DNA of 5,998 nt, from contig JAISIB010000209.1 of assembly GCA_031262265.1 (NCBI GenBank), forward strand, positions 1 to 5,998, in the 5' to 3' direction. The DNA comes from Prevotellaceae bacterium (GTDB lineage Bacteria > Bacteroidota > Bacteroidia > Bacteroidales > Bacteroidaceae). Position 1 is the first letter of the stretch. Each line of letters opens with the position of its first letter. A program made the position numbers and the translations under genes. The notes below the pieces were generated by a model, which was given only the letters and a program-made list of their open reading frames with translations, was not told where the DNA came from and ran no database searches. Positions 1 through 5,998 of the stretch are shown piece by piece.

Positions 1-12
1 CTCTTCCGATCT
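1..12. other. Illumina sequencing adapter remnant
   Basis: The first 12 bases, CTCTTCCGATCT, are identical to the 3' end shared by the standard Illumina TruSeq read 1 and read 2 adapters. They sit exactly at the sequence edge. Translated in the glutamine synthetase frame they give S-S-D-L, which does not fit the family, while the match to the family resumes with K-W-A at base 14. This is therefore untrimmed adapter on a contig end, and genomic sequence begins at about base 13. Seen directly; the adapter sequence is established knowledge. Confidence 0.93.
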
Positions 13-13
13 A

Positions 14-1975
14 AAATGGGCAATGGAACTGGGTGTGACGCATTACACGCACTGGTTTCACCCGCTGACCGAAGGAACGGCCGAGAAGCACGATTCATTT
101 GTAGAACACGACGGAAAAGGAGGAATGATGGAAGTGTTTTCCGGCAAATTGCTCGTTCAGCAAGAGCCTGACGCATCCAGTTTTCCCAGCGGAGGCATTC
201 GTAATACGTTCGAAGCGCGTGGTTATACGGCTTGGGATCCTTCATCTCCGGCTTTTGTGGTCGATGATACGCTGTGTATTCCTACTATTTTTATTTCCTA
301 TACCGGAGAGTCGCTCGACTATAAGGCTCCGCTGTTGAAAGCACTGCGTGCAGTGGACAAGGCGGCTACGGATGTTTGCAAGTATTTCGATCCGAAAGTG
401 GAGAAGGTATTTTCCTATCTGGGATGGGAGCAAGAATATTTTCTCGTAGACGAAGGACTGTATGCCGCACGCCCGGATCTGTTACTCACAGGACGTACGC
501 TGATGGGGCACGACAGTGCGAAAAACCAGCAATTGGAAGATCATTATTTCGGAGCCATACCGACTCGCGTAGCGGCTTTTATGAAGGATTTGGAAATAGA
601 AGCGTTGAAATTAGGTATTCCCGTCAAGACACGTCACAATGAAGTTGCTCCCAATCAATTCGAGCTGGCTCCGGTATATGAGGAGTGTAATTTGGCGGTC
701 GACCACAATATGCTCTTAATGTCGTTGATGCGAAAAGTATCTCGCCGCCATGGTTTCCGCGTGCTACTGCATGAGAAACCGTTCAAAGGAATAAACGGAT
801 CCGGAAAGCATAACAACTGGTCATTAGGTACGGACACCGGTACGCCTTTGTACGCGCCGGGTAAAACGCAAGAGGATAATCTGCGCTTTATCGTGTTTAT
901 CGCGAATACGTTGATGGCTGTTTATCGCCACAACGGACTGTTGAAAGCCAGCATATCCAGTGCGACCAACGCACATCGTCTGGGTGCCAACGAAGCTCCG
1001 CCTGCCATCATTTCCTCGTTCTTGGGCAAACAAGTATCACAAGTGCTCGAATATCTGGAAACGAGTGATAAAAAAGAACTCTTCACCGTCGCCGGTAAAC
1101 ACGGCATGAAGTTAGACATCCCGCAAATTCCGGAACTGATGATAGATAACACGGATCGCAACCGTACCTCGCCGTTTGCTTTCACCGGCAACCGTTTCGA
1201 GTTCCGCGCCGTCGGTTCTGAAGCTAACTGTGCTTCGGCAATGATCGTATTGAATACGGCCGTAGCCGAACAGCTGGTATTGTTCAAGAAAGATGTGGAT
1301 GAGTTGATCAAAAAGGGTGAACCGAAAATCTCGGCCATCCTCGAAGTCGTGAAGAAATATATTAAGCAGAGCAAATCCATTCGTTTCGACGGTAACGGAT
1401 ACAGCGATGAATGGAAAGCCGAGGCCTTGCAACGCGGATTAGACTGCGAAACCTCTGTACCGGTCATCTTTGATAATTACCTGAAACCCGAAAGTATTGC
1501 CATGTTCGAGGGTTCCGGTGTGATGACCAAAGTAGAATTGGAAGCCCGCAATGAGGTGAAGTGGGAAACATATACGAAGAAAATACAAATAGAAGCGCGC
1601 GTGTTGGGAGATCTTGCGATGAATCACATCGTACCGGTAGCTACGCAGTATCAGACCGATTTAATTAGTAACGTCTATCGCATGAAAGGATTATATCCGG
1701 AAGAGAAATGGACGAAGATGACCGAGCAAAATCGAGCGTTGATAGAGGAAATCGCTACGCGCACGGCTTTCATCAAAGAACATGTGGATGCGATGGTAGA
1801 AGCTCGTAAGGTGGCTAACAAAATAGAGTGCGAGCGCGAAAAAGCCGTCGCCTATCACGATCGGATTGCGCCGATGCTGGACGAGATTCGTTACCATATC
1901 GATAAATTGGAACTCGTTGTGGATAATCAACTGTGGACGCTACCGAAATATCGCGAGCTGTTGTTTATACGCTAA
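14..1975 (+). CDS. glnN: Type III glutamine synthetase, 5'-truncated
   Basis: ATP-dependent cytosolic ligase making glutamine from glutamate and ammonium, the entry point for nitrogen assimilation. The class III enzyme is known as a large dodecamer. Numbering from the first genomic codon (base 14), 653 residues are visible. Recognisable motifs in order are VTHYTHWF near the start, the metal-binding WEQEYF (E139, E141), NEVAPNQFELAP (about 209-220), the ATP/glutamate loop NGSGKHNN (261-268), RLGANEAPPA (332-341) and NRFEFRAVGS (393-402, with E396 and R398). The C-terminus PKYRELLFIR matches the normal family end, so the 3' end is complete. The B. fragilis enzyme has about 729 residues, so roughly 75 N-terminal residues are missing. 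The cut coincides with the adapter, so it is an assembly edge and not a gene defect. The ATG at base 23 is internal and not the true start. No frameshift is seen and all visible catalytic motifs are intact. The promoter lies outside the window. Confidence 0.96.
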   Translation, partial: KWAMELGVTHYTHWFHPLTEGTAEKHDSFVEHDGKGGMMEVFSGKLLVQQEPDASSFPSGGIRNTFEARGYTAWDPSSPAFVVDDTLCIPTIFISYTGESLDYKAPLLKALRAVDKAATDVCKYFDPKVEKVFSYLGWEQEYFLVDEGLYAARPDLLLTGRTLMGHDSAKNQQLEDHYFGAIPTRVAAFMKDLEIEALKLGIPVKTRHNEVAPNQFELAPVYEECNLAVDHNMLLMSLMRKVSRRHGFRVLLHEKPFKGINGSGKHNNWSLGTDTGTPLYAPGKTQEDNLRFIVFIANTLMAVYRHNGLLKASISSATNAHRLGANEAPPAIISSFLGKQVSQVLEYLETSDKKELFTVAGKHGMKLDIPQIPELMIDNTDRNRTSPFAFTGNRFEFRAVGSEANCASAMIVLNTAVAEQLVLFKKDVDELIKKGEPKISAILEVVKKYIKQSKSIRFDGNGYSDEWKAEALQRGLDCETSVPVIFDNYLKPESIAMFEGSGVMTKVELEARNEVKWETYTKKIQIEARVLGDLAMNHIVPVATQYQTDLISNVYRMKGLYPEEKWTKMTEQNRALIEEIATRTAFIKEHVDAMVEARKVANKIECEREKAVAYHDRIAPMLDEIRYHIDKLELVVDNQLWTLPKYRELLFIR

Positions 1976-1992
1976 TGTTATAAAATATAGAG

Positions 1993-2012
1993 TAGATAAT
2001 AGTTTTTATCTA
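1993..2012 (+). terminator. AT-rich hairpin after glnN
   Basis: TAGATAA at 1993-1999 is perfectly complementary to TTATCTA at 2006-2012, with a 6-base loop. It begins 17 bases after the glnN stop codon and is followed by TTTCTTTTG. The shape is that of a Rho-independent terminator, but the stem holds only one G-C pair and would be weak. It may act together with the stronger hairpin at 2041-2072. Stem seen directly; function inferred. Confidence 0.35.
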
Positions 2013-2040
2013 TTTCTTTTGTTGGTTGTTTTAAGTTTGC

Positions 2041-2072
2041 AAGGGGGGATTGCCGTGAGGTAGTCGCCCCTT
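2041..2072 (+). terminator. Long G/C-rich hairpin, probable glnN transcript terminator
   Basis: AAGGGG (2041-2046) pairs with CCCCTT (2067-2072). After a single G/G mismatch (2047, 2066), GATTGCC (2048-2054) pairs with GGTAGTC (2059-2065), closing a GTGA loop of the stable GNRA type. Two of the 13 pairs are G-U wobbles that become A/C mismatches on the other strand, so the fold is favoured as plus-strand RNA, the strand of glnN. Nine of the next 14 bases are T, but the run is interrupted (ATCTTTGCTTTGTT), so it is not a textbook U-tract. A glnN 3'-end structure is the best reading. It could instead be a 3'-UTR structure or part of a dispersed element including the downstream repeat. Confidence 0.5.
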
Positions 2073-2079
2073 ATCTTTG
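2049..2079 (+). promoter_or_regulatory. Bacteroides-type promoter-like motif
   Basis: TATCTTTG at 2072-2079 fits the Bacteroides -7 consensus TAnnTTTG exactly. ATTG at 2049-2052 matches three of four bases of the -33 consensus TTTG, with a 19-bp spacer, inside the known 19-21 range. It points plus-ward into the gap, toward a 45-codon ORF whose ATG (2087) lies only 8 bases after the box. Against it, the -33 candidate sits inside the hairpin stem and no established gene lies downstream on that strand. Motif match seen; activity is inference. Confidence 0.3.
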
Positions 2080-2086
2080 CTTTGTT

Positions 2087-2224
2087 ATGCACGCTCCGTA
2101 CCTACCCCCTGAACTATTTTGCTCGCTCGTGAAGACAACTAACTCGCTCGTTGAAACAACGAACTCGCTTATTTTACCAACAAAGCCGCTTGTGTTCACG
2201 AGTGGTTTGAAACGTGGAATGTAG
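2087..2224 (+). CDS. Possible 45-residue heptad-repeat ORF, doubtful
   Basis: An uninterrupted reading frame runs from ATG at 2087 to TAG at 2222-2224, fully inside the glnN-addB gap. It starts MHAPYLPPELF, continues through 7-residue repeats (SLVKTTN, SLVETTN, then the degenerate SLILPTK and PLVFTSG), and ends LKRGM. The repeat comes from a 21-bp DNA period, a multiple of three, so an open frame could arise by chance. No ribosome-binding site is visible; Bacteroidota often lack one. The promoter-like box ends 7 bases before the ATG, so any transcript would be nearly leaderless. There is no signal peptide, membrane segment or known domain. I do not recognise it as a characterised protein. Equally possible is a non-coding repeat element with no product. 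Confidence 0.22.
   Translation: MHAPYLPPELFCSLVKTTNSLVETTNSLILPTKPLVFTSGLKRGM
2122..2205. repeat. Short tandem repeat, 21-bp period, about 4 units
   Basis: Units begin at 2122, 2143, 2164 and 2185. Units 1 and 2 both start CTCGCTCGT and agree at 17 of 21 positions by my count. Units 2 and 3 agree at 15 of 21, sharing the start CTCGCT and ending in CAACGAA and CAACAAA. Unit 4 keeps only a CCGCTTGT-like start. Decay is progressive from unit 1 to unit 4. The exact 21-bp phase keeps any reading frame across it in register, giving 7-residue repeats on either strand. There are no unique spacers between units, so this is not a CRISPR array. Confidence 0.7.
2126..2202. repeat. Inverted repeats within the tandem-repeat block
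   Basis: CTCGTGAA at 2126-2133 and TTCACGAG at 2195-2202 are a perfect 8-bp inverted pair that brackets most of the tandem repeats. Inside it, TCGTTG (2148-2153) and CAACGA (2157-2162) form a perfect 6-bp stem with an AAA loop. Neither is followed by a T-run on either strand, so neither reads as a terminator of addB. They suggest the block could fold as RNA or DNA, but short inverted pairs also occur by chance in repetitive sequence. Confidence 0.4.
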
Positions 2225-2236
2225 TATGTAACTCTT

Positions 2237-4921
2237 TCAATTAGACGTTTTTCCACACAATGCACGATAGGCGCAGTAGGCACAATGCTCTTCGTGCGCC
2301 GTTTGTGTGAAGTCTTCGTCCGGATCGCACAGCTCTTCCAGCAAACGAATGAGTTCGGCGCGAAATTCTTGGGCGTACGGGCGGTAATCCGTAACGGTTT
2401 GTTTTTGATTGCGCGCACCCATTTCGATGACCGGCTCGTATTCTGTGTTAGCCGCCTTGTGCACGTAGAACAGGGCGGGGCGAATGCTGTAATTGAGGTA
2501 TGCAGGTCGGTGCGATAGCAAATCGGCATATAGAAACGTTTGAAAGATGTAATTCGGACGATGCGGCTTCTCCGTATCAAACAAATCGGAGATATCGTTC
2601 GGTCGCAGTTCGTTACCGCCGGTTTTGTAGTCCACGATGCGCAGAACGCCGTCTTTCAGGTCTATTCGGTCGATAGTTCCGCCAATATGGATTGTCCATT
2701 CTTCGTTGGCGACGTGAATGGATAGAGGATCACTCTCTCTCTCTTCCATACCGACGATGGTAAACGGTGCGTAGCGAGCATCGGCGCGCAATACTTGTCC
2801 GGCGTATGTGGTGATGACACGGCGATTGATCAATTCCGTACCGGTGTATGATCGTTTCTCGGTTTCTGGGTCTATTCGGAAATACTCCGAACAAAATGCC
2901 TGATGGACGTATTCTTCGAGGCGTCGTTTGTCCTTGATCAAATCTTCGATGTTCTCTTTCCGAATGACCGGCCTGTCTCCCTGCAATGCCTTATATATAT
3001 TTTCCATCGCCTTATGAAAGATCGTACCGAACGTAGCTGAATCCAATTCCAACGTTTGTTCGTCCGGTTCTTTTATTCGTGCGATGTATCGGTAATAGAA
3101 GTGCAGCCGACAATCCATATAGATATTGAGTGCCGAAGGGGCAATATGTCCGTTCGTGAGCCACTTCTTCAAAATAGCCATGCATGGCTTCTTTTTTACC
3201 TGTATGGGACGCACAGGATGCGGTGATTGTTGTGTTTCCAATACCTGCTTGTGTATTTCATACGGCCATTCGACTTGCAATTGCAGAAGGAAACGCGACG
3301 CTTCGCCTCGATTTACTCCGTCATCGGCTGTGTTGTAAACGCAAGTGACGGTTTCCGCTCGTTGAATGAGGCGGTAGAAATAATAAGCGTACATGGAATC
3401 TTGCTGTTCGACGGTTGACATTCCGAAAGCCTTACGGAGTGAGTATGGTATGAAGGACGCTGCGTCTGTTTTCTTAGGAAGTTTTCCTTCGTTGAAGGAT
3501 AGGATAAGTAAATGGCGAAAGTCAATGTTGCGCGTTTCCAGTACGCCCATGATTTGCATACCTACGGCCGGTTCGCCATGAAAGGGAATATGTGTTCGCG
3601 CAAGCACACGTTGCAGCAGTTTGGCAAAGGTGGGGATTTTTAGTTGCACATCTTCTTCTTCCATGAGCGTAGCTAACCGGTTGCAGACGGTGTAGCATTT
3701 GAACAATGCCTCTCGATATAAGGGGGTATAAGTATCTGTTTCGCAGAGTTCGGTGCGATAGTTTTCCGCTTCGGCCGCTAAGGCGGACACGAGCCGTCGA
3801 CAGAGTGATAACGTATCGTCATGCGGTTGCGTAGCTTCGTCTTTCAACCACTGAGTGACCATCGTATAGGCAGGCGTGTGTGACATAGGAAATCCCATCG
3901 TAATATTTGTTTGCCGAACACAAGAAGGTATGCTATGCAGCACGGGCAAAAGCAACGTTTCATTGCAGAGAACGACGGCGGTCTCCTTTTCTCGTTCACC
4001 CAGATGAGTACCTACCCATTCTGTCAAGAAGCGTGCTTGCGCGTTCTCCGTAGAGGCCGCTATAAAACTTACTTGTTTGGGTTTGCACAAATTGTCGAAC
4101 AGCTCCGGAGGTAGTTCGTTCGGATACAATCTCATATTCTGCCGGATATGTATGCCTGCCTCGTGTCGACTATCGGCCTGCCTGGTGTAAAAGGTGTCGT
4201 AGTCCCAATAAAAAAGAGCCTTACCGCTCTGTTGTAGCGTGTGAAATAGTCGATGTTCGACCTTATTTAGTGCATTGAAGCCTACGAAAACGGTTCGTTC
4301 GTAAGGTAGTTCTTCGGGTTTCAAGCGTTCGATACTATCACGCAAAAGCATCCCCTCATACGCGATTCCTTTACTCGTAAGCAGTTGACGGTAAGCTATG
4401 TAAATATCATACAGTTTATCCCATAACGAGACAAAGCGTTGTTTCAATAAACTCGTAGCTTCTTGCGAGAAGTGACGAAGAAAATCTTGCAACGCAGTTT
4501 GTTGTTCGGACGACAGAAAGTCAAAATTCTCCGGCTGTTTGAGGTCGTTCAGATTGGCAAAGAGCAAACGGGCATCCGTCAGGTTCTTATCCAAATCGTC
4601 AAAGTCGGCCAGCATCAGTTCGCCCCAGAAATAGAAATCATCCAGTGACTCGTCATGACGACCGGTGACGTCGCGGTAAACACGATACAGCAGAGAGATG
4701 AGAAGAAGCTCATCTCCGTGTCGTAAGACAGTACCTGCTTCCATCAACTCACTAATGCTTAGGTATACGGGCGACCATAGCGGGCATTCCGTTTGGCGTG
4801 CGAGATATTCGTTGAAGAATAAACCGGCGCGCTTATTGGGAAAGACGACGGCCGTCCTTGACAAATTATTTCCGAATTTGTGATATAGGTCTTGGGCTAC
4901 CGCTTCGAGAAAAGTGTTCAT
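2237..4921 (-). CDS. addB: AddB-type subunit of the AddAB helicase-nuclease
   Basis: Second subunit of the cytosolic AddAB (RexAB) complex that processes double-strand DNA ends for RecA-dependent repair. The chosen product has 894 residues. The N-terminal half is a degenerate UvrD-like helicase fold: VVFPNKRAGLFF (25-36) lies where a Walker A loop would be, but no GxxxxGK(S/T) is present. VLETRNIDFRHLLILSFNEG (470-489) is a conserved family block. The C-terminal third is a PD-(D/E)XK nuclease with H636, GTIDRID (catalytic-type D751) and VDYKTG (D774, K776). Four cysteines, C604 and C880-X2-C883-X5-C889, match the iron-sulphur cluster spacing known from Bacillus subtilis AddB. The start at 4921 gives MNTFLEAVAQDLY, the family-like N-terminus, 7 bp after the addA stop. 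An in-frame ATG at 4966 would add 15 unconserved-looking residues and overlap addA by 38 bp. Neither start has a clear ribosome-binding site. Co-transcribed after addA; no clear terminator follows. Confidence 0.92.
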   Translation of the reverse strand: MNTFLEAVAQDLYHKFGNNLSRTAVVFPNKRAGLFFNEYLARQTECPLWSPVYLSISELMEAGTVLRHGDELLLISLLYRVYRDVTGRHDESLDDFYFWGELMLADFDDLDKNLTDARLLFANLNDLKQPENFDFLSSEQQTALQDFLRHFSQEATSLLKQRFVSLWDKLYDIYIAYRQLLTSKGIAYEGMLLRDSIERLKPEELPYERTVFVGFNALNKVEHRLFHTLQQSGKALFYWDYDTFYTRQADSRHEAGIHIRQNMRLYPNELPPELFDNLCKPKQVSFIAASTENAQARFLTEWVGTHLGEREKETAVVLCNETLLLPVLHSIPSCVRQTNITMGFPMSHTPAYTMVTQWLKDEATQPHDDTLSLCRRLVSALAAEAENYRTELCETDTYTPLYREALFKCYTVCNRLATLMEEEDVQLKIPTFAKLLQRVLARTHIPFHGEPAVGMQIMGVLETRNIDFRHLLILSFNEGKLPKKTDAASFIPYSLRKAFGMSTVEQQDSMYAYYFYRLIQRAETVTCVYNTADDGVNRGEASRFLLQLQVEWPYEIHKQVLETQQSPHPVRPIQVKKKPCMAILKKWLTNGHIAPSALNIYMDCRLHFYYRYIARIKEPDEQTLELDSATFGTIFHKAMENIYKALQGDRPVIRKENIEDLIKDKRRLEEYVHQAFCSEYFRIDPETEKRSYTGTELINRRVITTYAGQVLRADARYAPFTIVGMEERESDPLSIHVANEEWTIHIGGTIDRIDLKDGVLRIVDYKTGGNELRPNDISDLFDTEKPHRPNYIFQTFLYADLLSHRPAYLNYSIRPALFYVHKAANTEYEPVIEMGARNQKQTVTDYRPYAQEFRAELIRLLEELCDPDEDFTQTAHEEHCAYCAYRALCGKTSN

Positions 4922-4928
4922 AGGTAAA

Positions 4929-5998
4929 TCATTTAGTGAGGTGAATGGGTTCGATACGATGCTCATTGACGTACCAGAGGAAACCTTCCGGATCTGCGTA
5001 GCCCATTTGTGCGAGCAATTGCATATAAGACTCGACTTGACGACGGTGTTCCGTTTGCGGCTTGCCGAACTTGAAATCTACTACGAGCGTTCGCTTGCCG
5101 TCCGTCATGACCCTGTCCGGTCGTCTTTGCTCGGTCTCGCCATCCGCATTGCGAAAGATGACGGCACATTCGTTGAAGATTGTCCACTTGCCCGAGTACC
5201 AATCTTGCACTTCCGGCAATGTAAATGCACTTTCTGCCAACGCGCGTAATTCTTCCTTAGTATTTTCTGTGCCGATGACGCCTTCAAAAAATAAGCGTTC
5301 AATAGCTGAATCAACGTCTTGTCGGGTATTAATATGCGCAAATAGTTGATGAAGTAGTTTCCCTCGGTCGATAAAACGAAAGGCTGAAGTGGTTTCATCT
5401 TTAGCTCGTATGAAATCCTGCGAACGATGGGATTGTTTGAACATAACATTCGGGCGGATGGAGCGCATACGGACAGGTAGTGAAACGGGCGGCGTGAGTA
5501 AGCGATTGTTGCTCGTTCCTTGTCGTGACGACGAAGCCGACGGAGCGACCGTACCGTAGGAGAAAATAGGAGAATCGACGTCCCAATCGACATGAAGACT
5601 GTCGGCAATTTCCGGCAGCGTCTCTTTGAGTAGCGTAGCGGCGGTTAGTCCGCGCGGAGCGTTGTTGCCGAATATCAGCAGGTTCTTGGCGGCGCGCGTA
5701 AATGAGACGTATAGCAAATTAAGATTGTCGACCCACAATTGCAGCCGCTCGGTTAGGTATGCTTCCCGAAAGGCCGATTGTCCCATCGCACCCGAATAAT
5801 TGACCGGCACGATGTCTAACATATTATAAGGAACCTCGTCCGTTCCGCACCATACCAGCTGGTTCATCGTTTCGTTCTCCATCTTCCAATCACAAAAGGG
5901 CACGAGCACCGTATGAAACTCTAAGCCTTTGGATTTGTGGATAGATAGTATCCGAATACCTTCCATAGTGCCGCTACCGGACGGGATTGTCTTCTGAC
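4929..5998 (-). CDS. addA: AddA-type helicase-nuclease subunit, C-terminal part only
   Basis: Motor subunit of AddAB: a UvrD/Rep (SF1A) helicase with a C-terminal RecB-like nuclease. The frame is open to the window edge, so the N-terminus, Walker A and early helicase motifs are outside. From the first complete codon (5996), 355 residues are visible; the family usually exceeds 1,000. The ATG at 5966 is internal. Helicase motif V-type sequence IRILSIHKSKGLEF is at 14-27 and motif VI LLYVSFTRA is at 94-102 with the arginine finger R101. A Ser/Thr/Pro-containing stretch (about 148-172) probably links to the nuclease domain, which shows GKLLH (H216), RRPDRV (D304), VDFKFGK (D317, K319) and QVESY (Q330, Y334), a full PD-(D/E)XK set. 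Both activities therefore look intact. The stop TGA (4929-4931) lies 7 bp before the addB start, implying translational or transcriptional coupling. The order addA-addB is the reverse of addB-addA in B. subtilis. Confidence 0.93.
   Translation of the reverse strand, partial: QKTIPSGSGTMEGIRILSIHKSKGLEFHTVLVPFCDWKMENETMNQLVWCGTDEVPYNMLDIVPVNYSGAMGQSAFREAYLTERLQLWVDNLNLLYVSFTRAAKNLLIFGNNAPRGLTAATLLKETLPEIADSLHVDWDVDSPIFSYGTVAPSASSSRQGTSNNRLLTPPVSLPVRMRSIRPNVMFKQSHRSQDFIRAKDETTSAFRFIDRGKLLHQLFAHINTRQDVDSAIERLFFEGVIGTENTKEELRALAESAFTLPEVQDWYSGKWTIFNECAVIFRNADGETEQRRPDRVMTDGKRTLVVDFKFGKPQTEHRRQVESYMQLLAQMGYADPEGFLWYVNEHRIEPIHLTK

Noticed and set aside
23..25. ATG at base 23 as the glnN start
   Set aside because: Family similarity continues upstream to base 14 and about 75 N-terminal residues are missing, so this methionine is internal.
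922..1467. Minus-strand 181-codon open frame inside glnN
   Set aside because: It lies wholly antisense to conserved glutamine synthetase motifs, has no recognisable domain, and is a shadow of the real gene's codon bias.
2148..2162. 6-bp hairpin as the addB terminator
   Set aside because: On the minus strand no T-run follows it, and it arises inside a repeat unit.
2122..2205. Possible mini CRISPR array
   Set aside because: The repeats are directly abutting 21-bp units that decay in sequence, with no unique spacers, leader or cas genes in the window.
2071..2580. Minus-strand 169-codon frame with SEFVV/SELVV heptads near its end
   Set aside because: About two thirds of it overlaps the well-supported addB C-terminus (nuclease and Fe-S cysteines) out of frame. 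The heptads are just the reverse reading of the 21-bp repeat.
5105..5608. Minus-strand 167-codon open frame inside addA
   Set aside because: It is out of frame with the addA nuclease domain, whose motifs are intact, and its product is low-complexity and unrecognisable.

Overview
This window looks like one end of an assembled contig from a member of the Bacteroidota, most likely order Bacteroidales. The reasons are a glutamine synthetase of the large type III class that closely resembles the Bacteroides fragilis protein, an AddAB recombination nuclease pair of Bacteroidota type, gene starts without clear Shine-Dalgarno sequences, and one match to the Bacteroides-type -7 box (TAnnTTTG). Genus cannot be fixed from the sequence alone. 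The first 12 bases are an Illumina adapter remnant, not genomic DNA.

Layout: bases 1-12 are adapter. Bases 14-1975 (+) hold the C-terminal ~90% of type III glutamine synthetase (glnN), cut at its 5' end by the contig end. Bases 1976-2236 are a 261-bp gap between convergent genes. The gap holds an AT-rich hairpin, a long G/C-rich hairpin that folds better as plus-strand RNA, a Bacteroides-type promoter-like motif, and a short 21-bp-period tandem repeat that lies inside a 45-codon plus-strand ORF of uncertain reality. Bases 2237-4921 (-) are addB, complete. Bases 4929-5998 (-) are the C-terminal third or so of addA, running off the window. AddA and addB are 7 bp apart on the same strand and almost certainly form an operon transcribed addA to addB.

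Function: the AddA part carries late helicase motifs and a PD-(D/E)XK nuclease domain. AddB carries a second such nuclease domain with a four-cysteine iron-sulphur signature. Together they would form the helicase-nuclease that resects double-strand ends and prepares them for RecA. The glutamine synthetase is unrelated housekeeping nitrogen metabolism, and its convergent position implies no shared job.

I find no convincing new biological system. The part least explained by known genes is the 261-bp gap, especially the heptad-coding repeat with a promoter-like box just upstream.
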